A stretch of DNA of 64,000 nt, taken from positions 1,054,001 through 1,118,000 of the forward strand of contig NZ_AP021874.1 of NCBI RefSeq assembly GCF_009688945.1, read 5' to 3'. The DNA is from Desulfosarcina alkanivorans. Its GTDB lineage: Bacteria; Desulfobacterota; Desulfobacteria; Desulfobacterales; Desulfosarcinaceae. The translations under genes and the position numbers were made by a program. The notes under the pieces were generated by a model. The model saw nothing but the letters and a program-made list of their open reading frames with translations. It was not told where the DNA came from and did not search any database. Below, in pieces: positions 9,146-17,230 of this stretch. Numbering within the stretch: the first letter of the stretch is position 1; each line of letters starts with the position of its first letter.

Positions 9146-9841
9146 ATGCAGTCGATTCCAATGGAAAGAACCCAGGCACAAGTTCAGGTGAACGCCTTTG
9201 TGCGCAGCGTCTACAACTGGATGGCGATCGGTCTGGCCCTGACCGGCGCGGTGGCGTGGTTTGTGGCCCATAACGAACCGGTGCTCCGCTTTGTTTACCA
9301 GGCGCGCTGGATCTTCTTTATCGGCGAACTGGCCCTGGTTTTCATGCTGGCCGGCCGGGTGCACAAGATGAAGGCATCCACCGCCACGGGTATGTTCATG
9401 TTTTACGCAGCGCTGAACGGGGCAACCATGGCGTTCATTTTTCTGGCGTACACCATGTCATCCATCGCCTCCACATTTATGATCTGCGCCGGGACGTTTG
9501 CCGTCTGCAGTGTTTTCGGGTGGGTCACCAAACGTGACCTCACCGGTCTCGGCAGCTTCATGTTCATGGGGCTGATCGGTATCATCATCGCGTCCGTCAT
9601 CAACATTTTCCTGAAAAGTCCGGCCATGCAGATGGTCATCAGTTACATCGGCGTGCTGGTCTTTACCGGCCTGACCGCCTATGACACCCAGAAACTGAAA
9701 GCCATGGCCATGTCCCAGCCGGCCGGCCTGGACGGGGCCGTGGTCAGAAAAGGCGCCATCATCGGAGCCTTGACCCTCTACCTTGATTTCATCCTGATGT
9801 TCCAGTACCTCCTGATGATTTTCGGCGGAAACCGCGATTAA
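9146..9841 (+). CDS. Bax inhibitor-1/YccA family membrane protein
   Basis: This 231-residue integral membrane protein has seven hydrophobic helices and the family signature in the last third (TGLTAYDTQKLK, followed by a glycine and ALTLYLDFI). YccA-type proteins in bacteria interact with the FtsH protease, and the wider family includes pH-sensitive Ca leak channels; the role here is inferred. The ATG at 9146 is chosen because a perfect GGAGG lies 8 nt upstream and the product starts like other family members. An upstream in-frame start at 9059 would place the promoter inside the gene. It is a single-gene unit with its own promoter and terminator. Confidence 0.92.
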   Translation: MQSIPMERTQAQVQVNAFVRSVYNWMAIGLALTGAVAWFVAHNEPVLRFVYQARWIFFIGELALVFMLAGRVHKMKASTATGMFMFYAALNGATMAFIFLAYTMSSIASTFMICAGTFAVCSVFGWVTKRDLTGLGSFMFMGLIGIIIASVINIFLKSPAMQMVISYIGVLVFTGLTAYDTQKLKAMAMSQPAGLDGAVVRKGAIIGALTLYLDFILMFQYLLMIFGGNRD

Positions 9842-9844
9842 AAA

Positions 9845-9887
9845 AAAATCCCCTGATTCAGGCCAGATGCCTGGACCAGGGGATTTT
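9845..9887 (+). terminator. Rho-independent terminator of the BI-1 family gene
   Basis: An 11-bp stem (AAAATCCCCTG with CAGGGGATTTT) encloses a second small hairpin (CAGGC/GCCTG) and is followed by a T run. It begins 4 bp after the stop codon. Confidence 0.8.
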
Positions 9888-9923
9888 TAGGTTTCAACGC
9901 CGCTATCGGATTTTTAAGGAAGC

Positions 9924-10014
9924 CTTCTACCTTCTACCTTCTACCTTCTACCTTCTACCTTCTACCTTCTACCTTCTACCTTCTACCTTCTACCTTCTAC
10001 CTTTTACCTTCAAC
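9924..10014. repeat. Heptanucleotide tandem repeat (CTTCTAC)n
   Basis: Eleven perfect head-to-tail copies of CTTCTAC run from 9924 to 10000, followed by two degenerate units (CTTTTAC, CTTCAAC). The array starts about 35 bp after the BI-1 gene terminator and ends 8 bp from the stop codon of glmM. It is thus the immediate 3' flank of glmM, read there as GTAGAAG repeats. Seven is not a multiple of three and the array lies outside any coding frame. Such arrays change copy number by slipped-strand mispairing. Confidence 0.95.
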
Positions 10015-10022
10015 CGACCTCG

Positions 10023-11387
10023 TCACCCGTTGCCCAGCTCCTGTTCGACCACCCTTGCAATCTGCCGGCACAAGGCGTTGGTTTCCTGCTCGGTGGGGCC
10101 TTCCACCATCACACGACATTGCGGTTGGGTGCCCGAATAGCGCACCAGCACCCGCCCCTGTTCACCGAGTTGGTTTTCAACGGTTTCGATGACCTGCATG
10201 ACCGGACCGATCGTACCGATTTCCGGTTTGGCGCGCACATCCACGTTGATCAATCGCTGGGGAAACACGGTCATGACCGTGGAAAGCTCGGAAAGCGGTC
10301 TGCCCGAGGATTGCATGGCTTCCACGAGTTTCAGGGCCGCCAGCATCCCGTCACCCGTTGTATGGTGGTTTAAAAAAATCATGTGTCCGGAATCTTCACC
10401 CCCCAGGACGGCATCCGCCGCGACCATTTCCTGCATGACGTAGCGGTCGCCGACCCTGGCCTGGATGTGATCGATGCCCATTTTTTTCAGAGCGGCACCG
10501 AAACCCAGGTTGCTCATCACCGTGGTGACGACCACCGGATTGGCCAGCTGCCCCTTTTCTTTCATGTCCCGGGCACAGATCGCCATGACCTGGTCACCGG
10601 AAAGCACCGTCCCTTTTTCATCCACGGCAATCAGCCGGTCGGCGTCGCCATCGAAGGCCAGTCCCAGGGCGGCACCGTCCTTCACAACCCTCTCGGCCAG
10701 CGCCTCCGGATGCTGGGACCCGCAACCGTCGTTGATGTTGATTCCGTCCGGGCTGCAGCCCATGGTTTTCACTGAGGCGCCCAGTTCCCGGAAAAGCACC
10801 GGCGCGATATCACTGGCGGCACCATTGGAGCCGTCGACCACCAGCTTCATGCCGGCCAGTGAGATCCCGTCGGAAAGGCAGCCCCCGACAAACCGGCGAT
10901 ATTGGCCGCGGGCATCGTCGAGGTGATGGACGGTGCCCACCTGTCGGATGGCCGCGCTTTCAGCCAGCAGCGGCCCCGGGTTTCGGATCAGCGCCTCAAT
11001 GCCGGCTTCGGCCTCGTCGGACAGTTTATACCCGTCACGCCTGAACAGTTTTATCCCATTGTCGTAATAGGGATTGTGGGAGGCGGAAATCACGATGCCG
11101 GCGTCAAATCCACGGGCCGCGGCGAGGAAGGCCACCGCCGGCGTGGGTATGACACCGGCCAGGTAGACGTCTTTTCCCATGGAACAGATACCGGCCGCCA
11201 GGGCACTGACCAGCATGTTGCCGGAGATGCGGGTATCCTGGCCGATGACGAAACGGTTGGATCCGCCCGTGGCCGTGTTTTCAAAAAATGCGGCAATGGC
11301 CCTTCCGGCTGTCAACGCGGTCTCACAATCCAGCGGGTACTGATTGGCCATGCCCCTGATGCCGTCGGTTCCGAATAAGTCTCCCAC
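10023..11387 (-). CDS. glmM: Phosphoglucosamine mutase
   Basis: The 454-residue product converts glucosamine-6-phosphate to glucosamine-1-phosphate, on the way to UDP-GlcNAc for peptidoglycan and LPS. It shows the N-terminal FGTDGIRG, the phospho-serine loop ISASHNPYYDNGIK, the metal-binding loop DGDADRL and the sugar-binding GGEDSGH. The C-terminal RYSGTQP phosphate-binding loop is also present. I take the GTG at 11387 as the start: the product then begins VGDLFGTDGIRG like other GlmM proteins, and GAGGA lies 8 nt upstream. A longer frame to 11450 adds an unrelated extension. Confidence 0.95.
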   Translation of the reverse strand: MGDLFGTDGIRGMANQYPLDCETALTAGRAIAAFFENTATGGSNRFVIGQDTRISGNMLVSALAAGICSMGKDVYLAGVIPTPAVAFLAAARGFDAGIVISASHNPYYDNGIKLFRRDGYKLSDEAEAGIEALIRNPGPLLAESAAIRQVGTVHHLDDARGQYRRFVGGCLSDGISLAGMKLVVDGSNGAASDIAPVLFRELGASVKTMGCSPDGININDGCGSQHPEALAERVVKDGAALGLAFDGDADRLIAVDEKGTVLSGDQVMAICARDMKEKGQLANPVVVTTVMSNLGFGAALKKMGIDHIQARVGDRYVMQEMVAADAVLGGEDSGHMIFLNHHTTGDGMLAALKLVEAMQSSGRPLSELSTVMTVFPQRLINVDVRAKPEIGTIGPVMQVIETVENQLGEQGRVLVRYSGTQPQCRVMVEGPTEQETNALCRQIARVVEQELGNG

Positions 11388-11418
11388 TGATGTGTCCTCT
11401 GTATTCTTTGACAGTTCC

Positions 11419-11524
11419 GTAAAAAGTCCGATATCTGCGTTACGCTTCATCCCTCGTCACTGCGGCGTACCATAAGTACGCCTCATTCATCGGGATTCGC
11501 AAGCCTTGATCTCGAACTTTTTAC
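11419..11524. repeat. Palindromic intergenic repeat (about 106 bp, MITE/REP-like)
   Basis: The ends are near-perfect inverted repeats: 17 bases starting GTAAAAAGTCCGAT match the reverse complement of the far end at 15 of 17 positions. The centre is a perfect 7-bp hairpin (GGCGTAC, 5-nt loop, GTACGCC at 11464-11482). Further partial complementarity fills the arms. A related GTAAAAAGTCxCATTTC block followed by ATAGTTTT occurs at about 8994 and, inverted, just outside this element at 11525-11556, so it belongs to a dispersed family. It lies between glmM and the next gene upstream. Confidence 0.6.
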
Positions 11525-11593
11525 AAAACTATCTGAAATGTGACTTTTTACGAATCCGTATTCTTTAAGTGTCCGCTATCTTCTCGTGTGGAC

Positions 11594-12823
11594 CTAACGG
11601 ATCGACGGAAACAGGTCCAGCAATTTTTCGGTGACCCGGTCGACAATCTGTTGCAGCCAGTCCGTCCCCGCCCCGGTTTCATCCCCATCCAGGCTGCGGA
11701 TCACCGCGATGTAATTGCCGCCAGCCGGGTCGGCCTTCTTCTGGAGGCAGGACAGAAACGGCCGGTTCACATAGGCGTCCATGCGGTCCATGCAGCTGCC
11801 GATCAGTTCCCCTGCCTGAATGCAGTTCCCGGCCAGTTCCTCTTTCTGCCGGACGAGGGAAGCGGCGGCGCTGGCGCCCATCTGCCGGAGGTACAGGTCC
11901 CTGGATGCGGCCAACTTTTCACAAAAGCCGACAAACCGCCGGACGCGTTCGGACACGGCAAGCCGCAGGGTGTCGGTCAGGCCGTCGTAAAGGGGTTGGG
12001 GAAAACGGTCTCCGACGAACAGCCGACGGACATGGGTGTACCAGGCCATCAGGGCCACCAGGTTGGCCATGTAGACGATGTTGCTGACGGCCTGCCGTTT
12101 TACGGAACGGTATATCCCGGTGGAATAGGGAACGCTCCCTCCCCTGCCCCCGCCTTCGAATACCAGACGGTCCGGTTTGAGCTGGTCCTTGCGGTACACC
12201 GATCCGGCAGCGATCACGGTGCCGTAGGCAATTCGGCAGGGCCCCACCAACCCCCCCTGCCCGCCCAGAAAAATAGGGTTCTGATTGAGCATCACCCCCC
12301 TGGGCACATCCCCCATCAGGGATGCCGTGGCCTTGTCCTGGTTGGGTGTATAATTGAAATGAATGTAGGAACTGCCCACCTCGCTGTGATTCTTCCGGCT
12401 GGTCCCGCCGGCCATGAAACAGTCGCAGAAATTGATCAGGCTGCCCAGGGTCACAAATGGAAACAGGATGGTCTGCTTCAATCCCACGGTATGGGCAATG
12501 CTGGCCTGTTCTTCGAAAATGGTGCCCTCACGGACATGGGCGCCGGAACCGGCTTGGGCGCCTTCCAGGAATACCGCTTTTTGAAAAAAGCCCCCCTTCA
12601 GCCTGACCCGGGGGCCGACCTGGCAGTCATCGATGGTAACGGGCGCCTCGCGGCCCAGTTCAGCGCCTGCACAGACCAGCGTGTTGCCGCCGAAGAGTTT
12701 GCATCCGGCGTGGATGACCACGCCGTCGCCGGAAATCCTGTCGATATCGACATCGTCGCCGATCTCCACGCTTTCAGGGGCAGGCAGTTGAACGCCTTTT
12801 TCGATCAGGGCTTGTGTGCGCAT
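11594..12823 (-). CDS. Left-handed beta-helix (GlmU C-domain-like) protein
   Basis: The 409-residue protein is a hexapeptide-repeat beta-helix in its first half (IGDDVDIDRISGDGVVI, VRLKGGFFQKAVFLEGAQ and onward). It contains a distinctive NYTPNQDKATASLMGDVP and GGQGGLVGP stretch found in proteins annotated as UDP-N-acetylglucosamine pyrophosphorylase-like in Desulfobacterota. The nucleotidyltransferase domain of true GlmU is absent, and the C-terminal half is mostly helical. It may be an acyl- or nucleotidyl-transferase-related protein acting on amino-sugar nucleotides, fitting its place upstream of glmM. The exact reaction is unknown. Confidence 0.6.
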   Translation of the reverse strand: MRTQALIEKGVQLPAPESVEIGDDVDIDRISGDGVVIHAGCKLFGGNTLVCAGAELGREAPVTIDDCQVGPRVRLKGGFFQKAVFLEGAQAGSGAHVREGTIFEEQASIAHTVGLKQTILFPFVTLGSLINFCDCFMAGGTSRKNHSEVGSSYIHFNYTPNQDKATASLMGDVPRGVMLNQNPIFLGGQGGLVGPCRIAYGTVIAAGSVYRKDQLKPDRLVFEGGGRGGSVPYSTGIYRSVKRQAVSNIVYMANLVALMAWYTHVRRLFVGDRFPQPLYDGLTDTLRLAVSERVRRFVGFCEKLAASRDLYLRQMGASAAASLVRQKEELAGNCIQAGELIGSCMDRMDAYVNRPFLSCLQKKADPAGGNYIAVIRSLDGDETGAGTDWLQQIVDRVTEKLLDLFPSIR

Positions 12824-12842
12824 GCTTTTTTACCATAAAATT

Positions 12843-12848
12843 ATTATA
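12843..12848 (-). promoter_or_regulatory. Possible -10 element upstream of the beta-helix gene
   Basis: A perfect TATAAT on the minus strand lies about 20 nt before the ATG at 12823. No -35 hexamer with good spacing is seen, so this is a weak call. Confidence 0.3.
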
Positions 12849-12885
12849 GTTATTCAAATTTCAGACAAACTGGAGGATGCCATCT

Positions 12886-13329
12886 TTATTTTAGATATCG
12901 TTCTGAATAGGAAATTATTTTTTCGACACTATTTAGCAATGGGGGTGTCAATTCCAACACGCTTTCAAAGATCGAATAAATGGTGTCTGATTTATATTCA
13001 TGCGCAATTTCGTTCCTCAACAATCGGATATGAATAAAATCTTCTGCGCTTTCAATAATCCCTTTTTTTTCAGCACGATTTATTCTGTCCCTGACGGTTC
13101 CGGAATTTTCCAGATCCAGTACATCAAAATATCTAAACACTTTTTGTATTATGATATCGCTGAGTCTGGCAAACCTTCCGGTTAAGGCCTCAAAACTCTC
13201 CAGTTCTTCTTCTGACAAATCCGCCGATACTCCAATCTTGGCGCATTTGGTATATGAATAAGTCAACACGTCGGTTGCTTTGTTTAATTCGTCCAACTCC
13301 TTTTGCATTGATTCTTTTACATTTTTCAA
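12886..13329 (-). CDS. HepT-like ribonuclease toxin (HEPN domain)
   Basis: The 147-residue mostly helical protein carries RNEIAHEY at about residues 126-133, which fits the RX4-6HXY active-site motif of HEPN ribonucleases of the HepT group. In the known type VII systems HepT cleaves RNA and is silenced when MntA AMPylates the motif tyrosine. The gene starts inside the end of the MNT gene (4-bp ATGA overlap), the usual mntA-hepT order. The pair sits between cell-wall precursor genes and the polysaccharide cluster. It appears intact. Confidence 0.8.
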   Translation of the reverse strand: MKNVKESMQKELDELNKATDVLTYSYTKCAKIGVSADLSEEELESFEALTGRFARLSDIIIQKVFRYFDVLDLENSGTVRDRINRAEKKGIIESAEDFIHIRLLRNEIAHEYKSDTIYSIFESVLELTPPLLNSVEKIISYSERYLK

Positions 13330-13610
13330 TTCAAGCGAACTCCCTTTTTCAATGCAACCCTGACAAACGGGTCCTTGCTATCCTTTGCAATGATCAGATC
13401 AACCTTCTGCTCTTCTATTTTTTCAAATAAAACAGCCTTGATCTTCAGTTTATCCCTGAACGTCAACCGACTGGAAAAAATCAGGAGGTCGATATCCCCG
13501 CCTTTTTGGCGGTCATCAACCCTCGATCCAAACAGGTAAATCCTGGCTTCAGGATCGAAGCGAAGAACCGCGTCAACCACAGCCGATTTTTCCTCAGGCG
13601 ACAATCTCAT
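13326..13610 (-). CDS. MntA-like minimal nucleotidyltransferase antitoxin
   Basis: This 94-residue DNA-polymerase-beta-type nucleotidyltransferase has the fold signature FGSRVDDRQKGGDIDLLIF (GS followed by DxD, residues about 26-44). Family members transfer AMP to the partner HEPN toxin. It is first in a two-gene operon with the HEPN gene, and both genes are full length for their families. The call rests on motif and gene order. Confidence 0.82.
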   Translation of the reverse strand: MRLSPEEKSAVVDAVLRFDPEARIYLFGSRVDDRQKGGDIDLLIFSSRLTFRDKLKIKAVLFEKIEEQKVDLIIAKDSKDPFVRVALKKGVRLN

Positions 13611-13629
13611 GATTCATTTTAACAGAATT

Positions 13630-15480
13630 TCAATGGTTTACCAGCCAATTTTCGACAGGCTCCAATTGTATGGAAAATTTCCTGAGAAACAGTCCATTTT
13701 GACGACAATACCGGACGGCCGCATCGAAAGCCTTTTCATTTTCATCGGCCGTGCTGTTAAACGAGAGCAGAACTCCCCGGACCGGATGCTTTTTTCTCAG
13801 CTCCGATAATTGATCAAAACTGCCCCAGATGGGATACCCTTGAATTTTTTTGCCGATTTTCAGCGGGTTGTCGTCGATGAACCCCACCGGATTGATATTC
13901 AGCGCTTTGTTGTTCAGGATTTCCCGCAATAACAGTTCCCCGCCCTGCCCGGCCCCGTAAATGACCACATGATCCCCGGCCAGTGTTTTCCGTTTCATGG
14001 TTTCCGTAAACAGCCGGAACGATCCCCGGGTGCCCAGCAAAAATGCGGTCGTAAGGATCCAGTCCAGCACGAAGACGCCTTTGGAGAAATCCTGGAAGCG
14101 GAATAAAACGGTGACACCGGATATCGCGATCACCGTCGCCAGAAAGGAACTGCGGCCATACTGAAACACATCGCGGGTGCTGATGTATTGCCAGAACCCG
14201 CTATAGATTCCTGACATGTAAAAAATAATCAGCTTGACGGCGATGATTACGGGCAGCGATTTCAGGAACACCTGGAAATAATAATTGAAATCCTGACCAC
14301 TGAAACGGAGCCGGTAAGCCAGATAGTATGAAAAGGCGACCAGGCCGAAGTCAAGGATGACCATCATTATCTGACGCTTGTAGGTCAACTCGAGCAGAAC
14401 CGGTGTGAATTTGCGCCCGCGCAAAACGGAAAATTCCTTCTCCGGATAAACGCGCAACTGGGCCAGGTAGATTCCCATGAGGATGATGGCCAATACGACG
14501 GGGATAATCACTGCCGGGGAGGTCATGGTATCGCTGCGACTGACAAAAATTCCGGCGATGCCGGAAACCGCGCCAATCCCGTAAAGGAAAAGAACGGCGC
14601 TTTTTTCACTGAGCCCCATCAGAACCAGGCGATGGGAGGTGTGGTCCCTCCCCCCGGTGGAGGCCTTGCGGCCGCTCAGCAACCGGATCACCGTCACCAG
14701 CGTGGTGTCCAGCAGGGGCACCATCAAAATTAAAAGGGGCACCGCAAAAGCGGAAAGACGGCTTCCTGCGGCAAACCCGCCATGATGCAGGCTCAGCACC
14801 GCCATGGCAAAACCGATGACCAGGCTGCCGCAGTCTCCCATGAAGATGGACGCCGGGTTGAAATTATAAACCAGAAAGGCGCCACAGGAACCGGCGATGA
14901 CCACGGCCACGAAAAAAGCAGCCGGGTCGAAACCGGCATATAATCCCGCCATGGACAAGGCGGCGACCATGGCCACACCGGCACACAGCCCGTCCATGTT
15001 ATCGAGCAGGTTAAAGGCGTTGGTAATGCCCACAATCCAGACAAGGGTCACCATGGTATCCAGGGTCAGGGATACAAACCAGCCCAGCCGGAAACCCAGA
15101 AACACCACCATGCTGGCGACAATAATCTGACCGATCAGCTTGTTCTGGGGCTTGAGGCTGATAAAATCGTCGGCCAGCCCCAATAAAAAAAGAATTGCCG
15201 CCCCCATCCCGATCACGGCGGCGATGGATGGAAGGGGCGCGCCGCGTCCCGGTAGAGCGATTGCCGTCCAGAGGGTGTAAAAATCTGCGACGATGAACAG
15301 CGGCACGGCCAGTCCGATAAAAATGGCGATACCGCCGAAAAGGGCGGTGGTTTTTTTGTGCCAGCGGTCTTCCCTGGGCCTGGCCACCCACCCTTTTTTA
15401 ATGGCCACAAAGCGCACGACGGGCGTCATTGCAAGGCTGATGAGAAATGCGGTCAGACCGAGGAGTAAGGAGGTTTCCAT
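13630..15480 (-). CDS. WecA/MraY-type phospho-sugar transferase fused to a CapD-like Rossmann domain
   Basis: The predicted 616-residue protein has two parts. Residues 1 to about 340 form a multi-pass polyprenyl-phosphate sugar-1-phosphate transferase with the catalytic motifs DNMDGLCAG and GDCGSLV and a basic loop near GGRDHTSHR. Residues about 355-480 contain four more hydrophobic segments, and about 505-600 a Rossmann domain (VVIYGAGQGGELLLREI, GFIDDNPLKIGK), as in the N-terminal half of WbpM/CapD dehydratases. The catalytic SDR dehydratase half is missing. It probably initiates the glycan by loading a sugar-phosphate on undecaprenyl phosphate. The ATG at 15480 is chosen; a TTG 18 nt upstream is possible. 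Neither has a clear Shine-Dalgarno. Confidence 0.8.
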   Translation of the reverse strand: METSLLLGLTAFLISLAMTPVVRFVAIKKGWVARPREDRWHKKTTALFGGIAIFIGLAVPLFIVADFYTLWTAIALPGRGAPLPSIAAVIGMGAAILFLLGLADDFISLKPQNKLIGQIIVASMVVFLGFRLGWFVSLTLDTMVTLVWIVGITNAFNLLDNMDGLCAGVAMVAALSMAGLYAGFDPAAFFVAVVIAGSCGAFLVYNFNPASIFMGDCGSLVIGFAMAVLSLHHGGFAAGSRLSAFAVPLLILMVPLLDTTLVTVIRLLSGRKASTGGRDHTSHRLVLMGLSEKSAVLFLYGIGAVSGIAGIFVSRSDTMTSPAVIIPVVLAIILMGIYLAQLRVYPEKEFSVLRGRKFTPVLLELTYKRQIMMVILDFGLVAFSYYLAYRLRFSGQDFNYYFQVFLKSLPVIIAVKLIIFYMSGIYSGFWQYISTRDVFQYGRSSFLATVIAISGVTVLFRFQDFSKGVFVLDWILTTAFLLGTRGSFRLFTETMKRKTLAGDHVVIYGAGQGGELLLREILNNKALNINPVGFIDDNPLKIGKKIQGYPIWGSFDQLSELRKKHPVRGVLLSFNSTADENEKAFDAAVRYCRQNGLFLRKFSIQLEPVENWLVNH

Positions 15481-15763
15481 GATGAAGCATCGAGCCAATT
15501 ATGAATTTTTAATTTTATATCTTTTATTGCGCCTGAAAAACAGGGTCCTTTGGGCCAGGTCAAGGGCAGTGGGCGATACCTGAAGGCAGTGAAAAAGAAT
15601 CCAGGAGCCAGAATTCAGAACCCGGAAGAAGGTTTCGCGATTGGCTCATTCCTTCATTCAGAATTCATCATTAAAAATTGACAGTCTCGTTAAAAGTCGA
15701 AAATCCCTTTTTGCTGTCGTCCCCGCGAAGCCTTCCAGCCGTGTCATTCACGCGCAACCGGAT
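15481..15763. other. Gene-free interval
   Basis: About 280 bp of low-complexity A/T-rich sequence with two imperfect copies of a GAATTC-AT-ATT-AAAAATT-like phrase (around 15500 and 15660). No ORF, RNA gene or clear promoter is seen here. Confidence 0.4.
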
Positions 15764-16738
15764 TCACTTTGATTTGATGTACGCAATCACCTGAGACAGG
15801 ATAAAATCCAGACTCTTGTCCGGCGCAAAGCCGGTCAGCCGCTCCAGTTTTTCCGTGCTGGGCACCCGTCGCTGCATGTCCTCGAAGTCTTTTCCAAAGG
15901 CCTCGTCATAGGGAATCAGCTGGATCGTGGATGTCGAGCCGGTCATGTCGATGATCTTGCGGGCCAGGTCCAGGATGGAAATCTCCTCGATGCCGCCGAC
16001 GTTGGTCACCTGGCCGGTGGCCTTTTCGGACGCCATCAGTTTCATCAGCGCGGAGACCACATCCTTGACGTAGGTAAAGGTTCGCGTCTGGGTGCCGTCG
16101 CCGAACACGGTGATGGGCTCATTTTTTAACGCCTGGGTGACGAACCGGGGGATTACCATTCCATAGGCGCCTGTCTGCCGCGGGCCCACCGTGTTGAACA
16201 GGCGGGTAATGACCACCTCGAGCCCGTTGGTCCGGTGATGGGCCAGCGCCGTGAATTCATCCATCAATTTGGACGCGGCATAGCTCCATCGAAATTTGCT
16301 CGAGGGGCCGTAGATGATGTTGTCCGTCTCCACCAGGGGGGCGTGCAGGTGCTTTCCGTAAACTTCGGAGGTAGAGGCAATCAACACCCGCTTTTTAAAT
16401 TTGTTGCACATCTCGAGGATTTTTTCAGTCCCCTGGATGTTGGTAACGATGGATTCCAGCGGTTTGTCCAGAATCGTCTGCACCCCGACGGCGGCGGCCA
16501 TGTGGTAGACGACATCGCAGATACCGGTCAGTTCCAGCATCATGTCATGGTTTAATATCGTATTGATGTGGACGAAAATCCTGTTTTTATAGGCCGGATT
16601 GTCCTGAAGAAAGCGGATGTTGTCCATGGACCCGGTGGAAAGGTCGTCAATGATATAGACATCGTCACCGCGTTCAAGGTGGCTTTCCGCAAGATGGGAC
16701 CCGATGAATCCGGCTCCGCCGGTAATTAAAACACGCAT
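15764..16738 (-). CDS. Extended SDR NAD-dependent nucleotide-sugar epimerase/dehydratase
   Basis: The 324-residue protein has the NAD-binding motif TGGAGFIGSH at residues 6-15. It has the catalytic S-x(n)-YxxxK set (TSEVYG and SYAASK) and a C-terminal substrate domain. The HLHAPLVETD and GPSSKFRWSYA region resembles UDP-glucose 4-epimerase or UDP-glucuronate decarboxylase relatives. The substrate cannot be fixed from sequence alone. GGGAG precedes the ATG by 5 nt. It is the second sugar gene of the cluster and probably supplies a UDP-sugar to the nearby glycosyltransferases. Confidence 0.85.
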   Translation of the reverse strand: MRVLITGGAGFIGSHLAESHLERGDDVYIIDDLSTGSMDNIRFLQDNPAYKNRIFVHINTILNHDMMLELTGICDVVYHMAAAVGVQTILDKPLESIVTNIQGTEKILEMCNKFKKRVLIASTSEVYGKHLHAPLVETDNIIYGPSSKFRWSYAASKLMDEFTALAHHRTNGLEVVITRLFNTVGPRQTGAYGMVIPRFVTQALKNEPITVFGDGTQTRTFTYVKDVVSALMKLMASEKATGQVTNVGGIEEISILDLARKIIDMTGSTSTIQLIPYDEAFGKDFEDMQRRVPSTEKLERLTGFAPDKSLDFILSQVIAYIKSK

Positions 16739-17051
16739 TTAAATCTCCCTTATTGATAAGTCCAACAACTTTCGAAACAGAAGTTTATCTCTAATATCTG
16801 AAAATATTTATGATGGCAATTTTTTATGGGCAAATTGGCAAGGACATCATATCTGATACAGCCCTTAATTAGTGTCGATCGATAAATGATGGATTTTCAT
16901 AGCCGAGAAGAAGTAAAAATATTGACAGAGCTTTCAGCGGAACACTTTTTCCTGATCAATCCATTGAATTACTGTTATTTTACCAAAATCGGCTTAATCC
17001 AAGCGCACTTGTTCTGCCAGTCTGCAAAATGATGCCAAGCCGGGCCAGTTC

Positions 17052-17183
17052 TCAAGTGGCTGGCTTGGCCCTGGCGATGGTCAGCAAGTTCGCGGCCACA
17101 ATCGACGACCAGACATAGGATTTAAACGAGTCCCATCCTTTCCAGGTACATCGGGAAAGGCCAAGACAACGCTTCAGCTTTAT
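17052..17183 (-). pseudogene. C-terminal remnant of a transposase (ISNCY-like)
   Basis: On the minus strand a short frame ends at TGA 17052-17054 and reads CLGLSRCTWKGWDSFKSYVW followed by SSIVAANLL. This matches the style of C-terminal ends of ISNCY/IS1202-type transposases (R-C-x-W-K-G-x-x-x-F-x-x-Y-V). The upstream part is gone. It lies in the otherwise gene-free gap 16739-17230; the rest of that gap is A/T-rich and holds nothing I recognise. A small hairpin (ACGGG/CCCGT) lies near 17185-17201. Confidence 0.45.
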
Positions 17184-17230
17184 TACGGGTAGTTATTCCC
17201 GTGGATGAGCACTAATTAGCGAATTGATTC

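Noticed and set aside
9924..10014. CRISPR array
   Set aside because: Units are 7 bp, head to tail, with no spacers, and no cas genes are present.
11540..12838. A 432-codon plus-strand frame opposite the beta-helix gene
   Set aside because: The minus frame has clear hexapeptide repeats and a conserved motif. The plus frame is a GC-rich shadow.
17185..17201. Rho-independent terminator near the asnB 3' end
   Set aside because: The stem is only 5 bp and no T run follows. It is more likely part of the transposase remnant.
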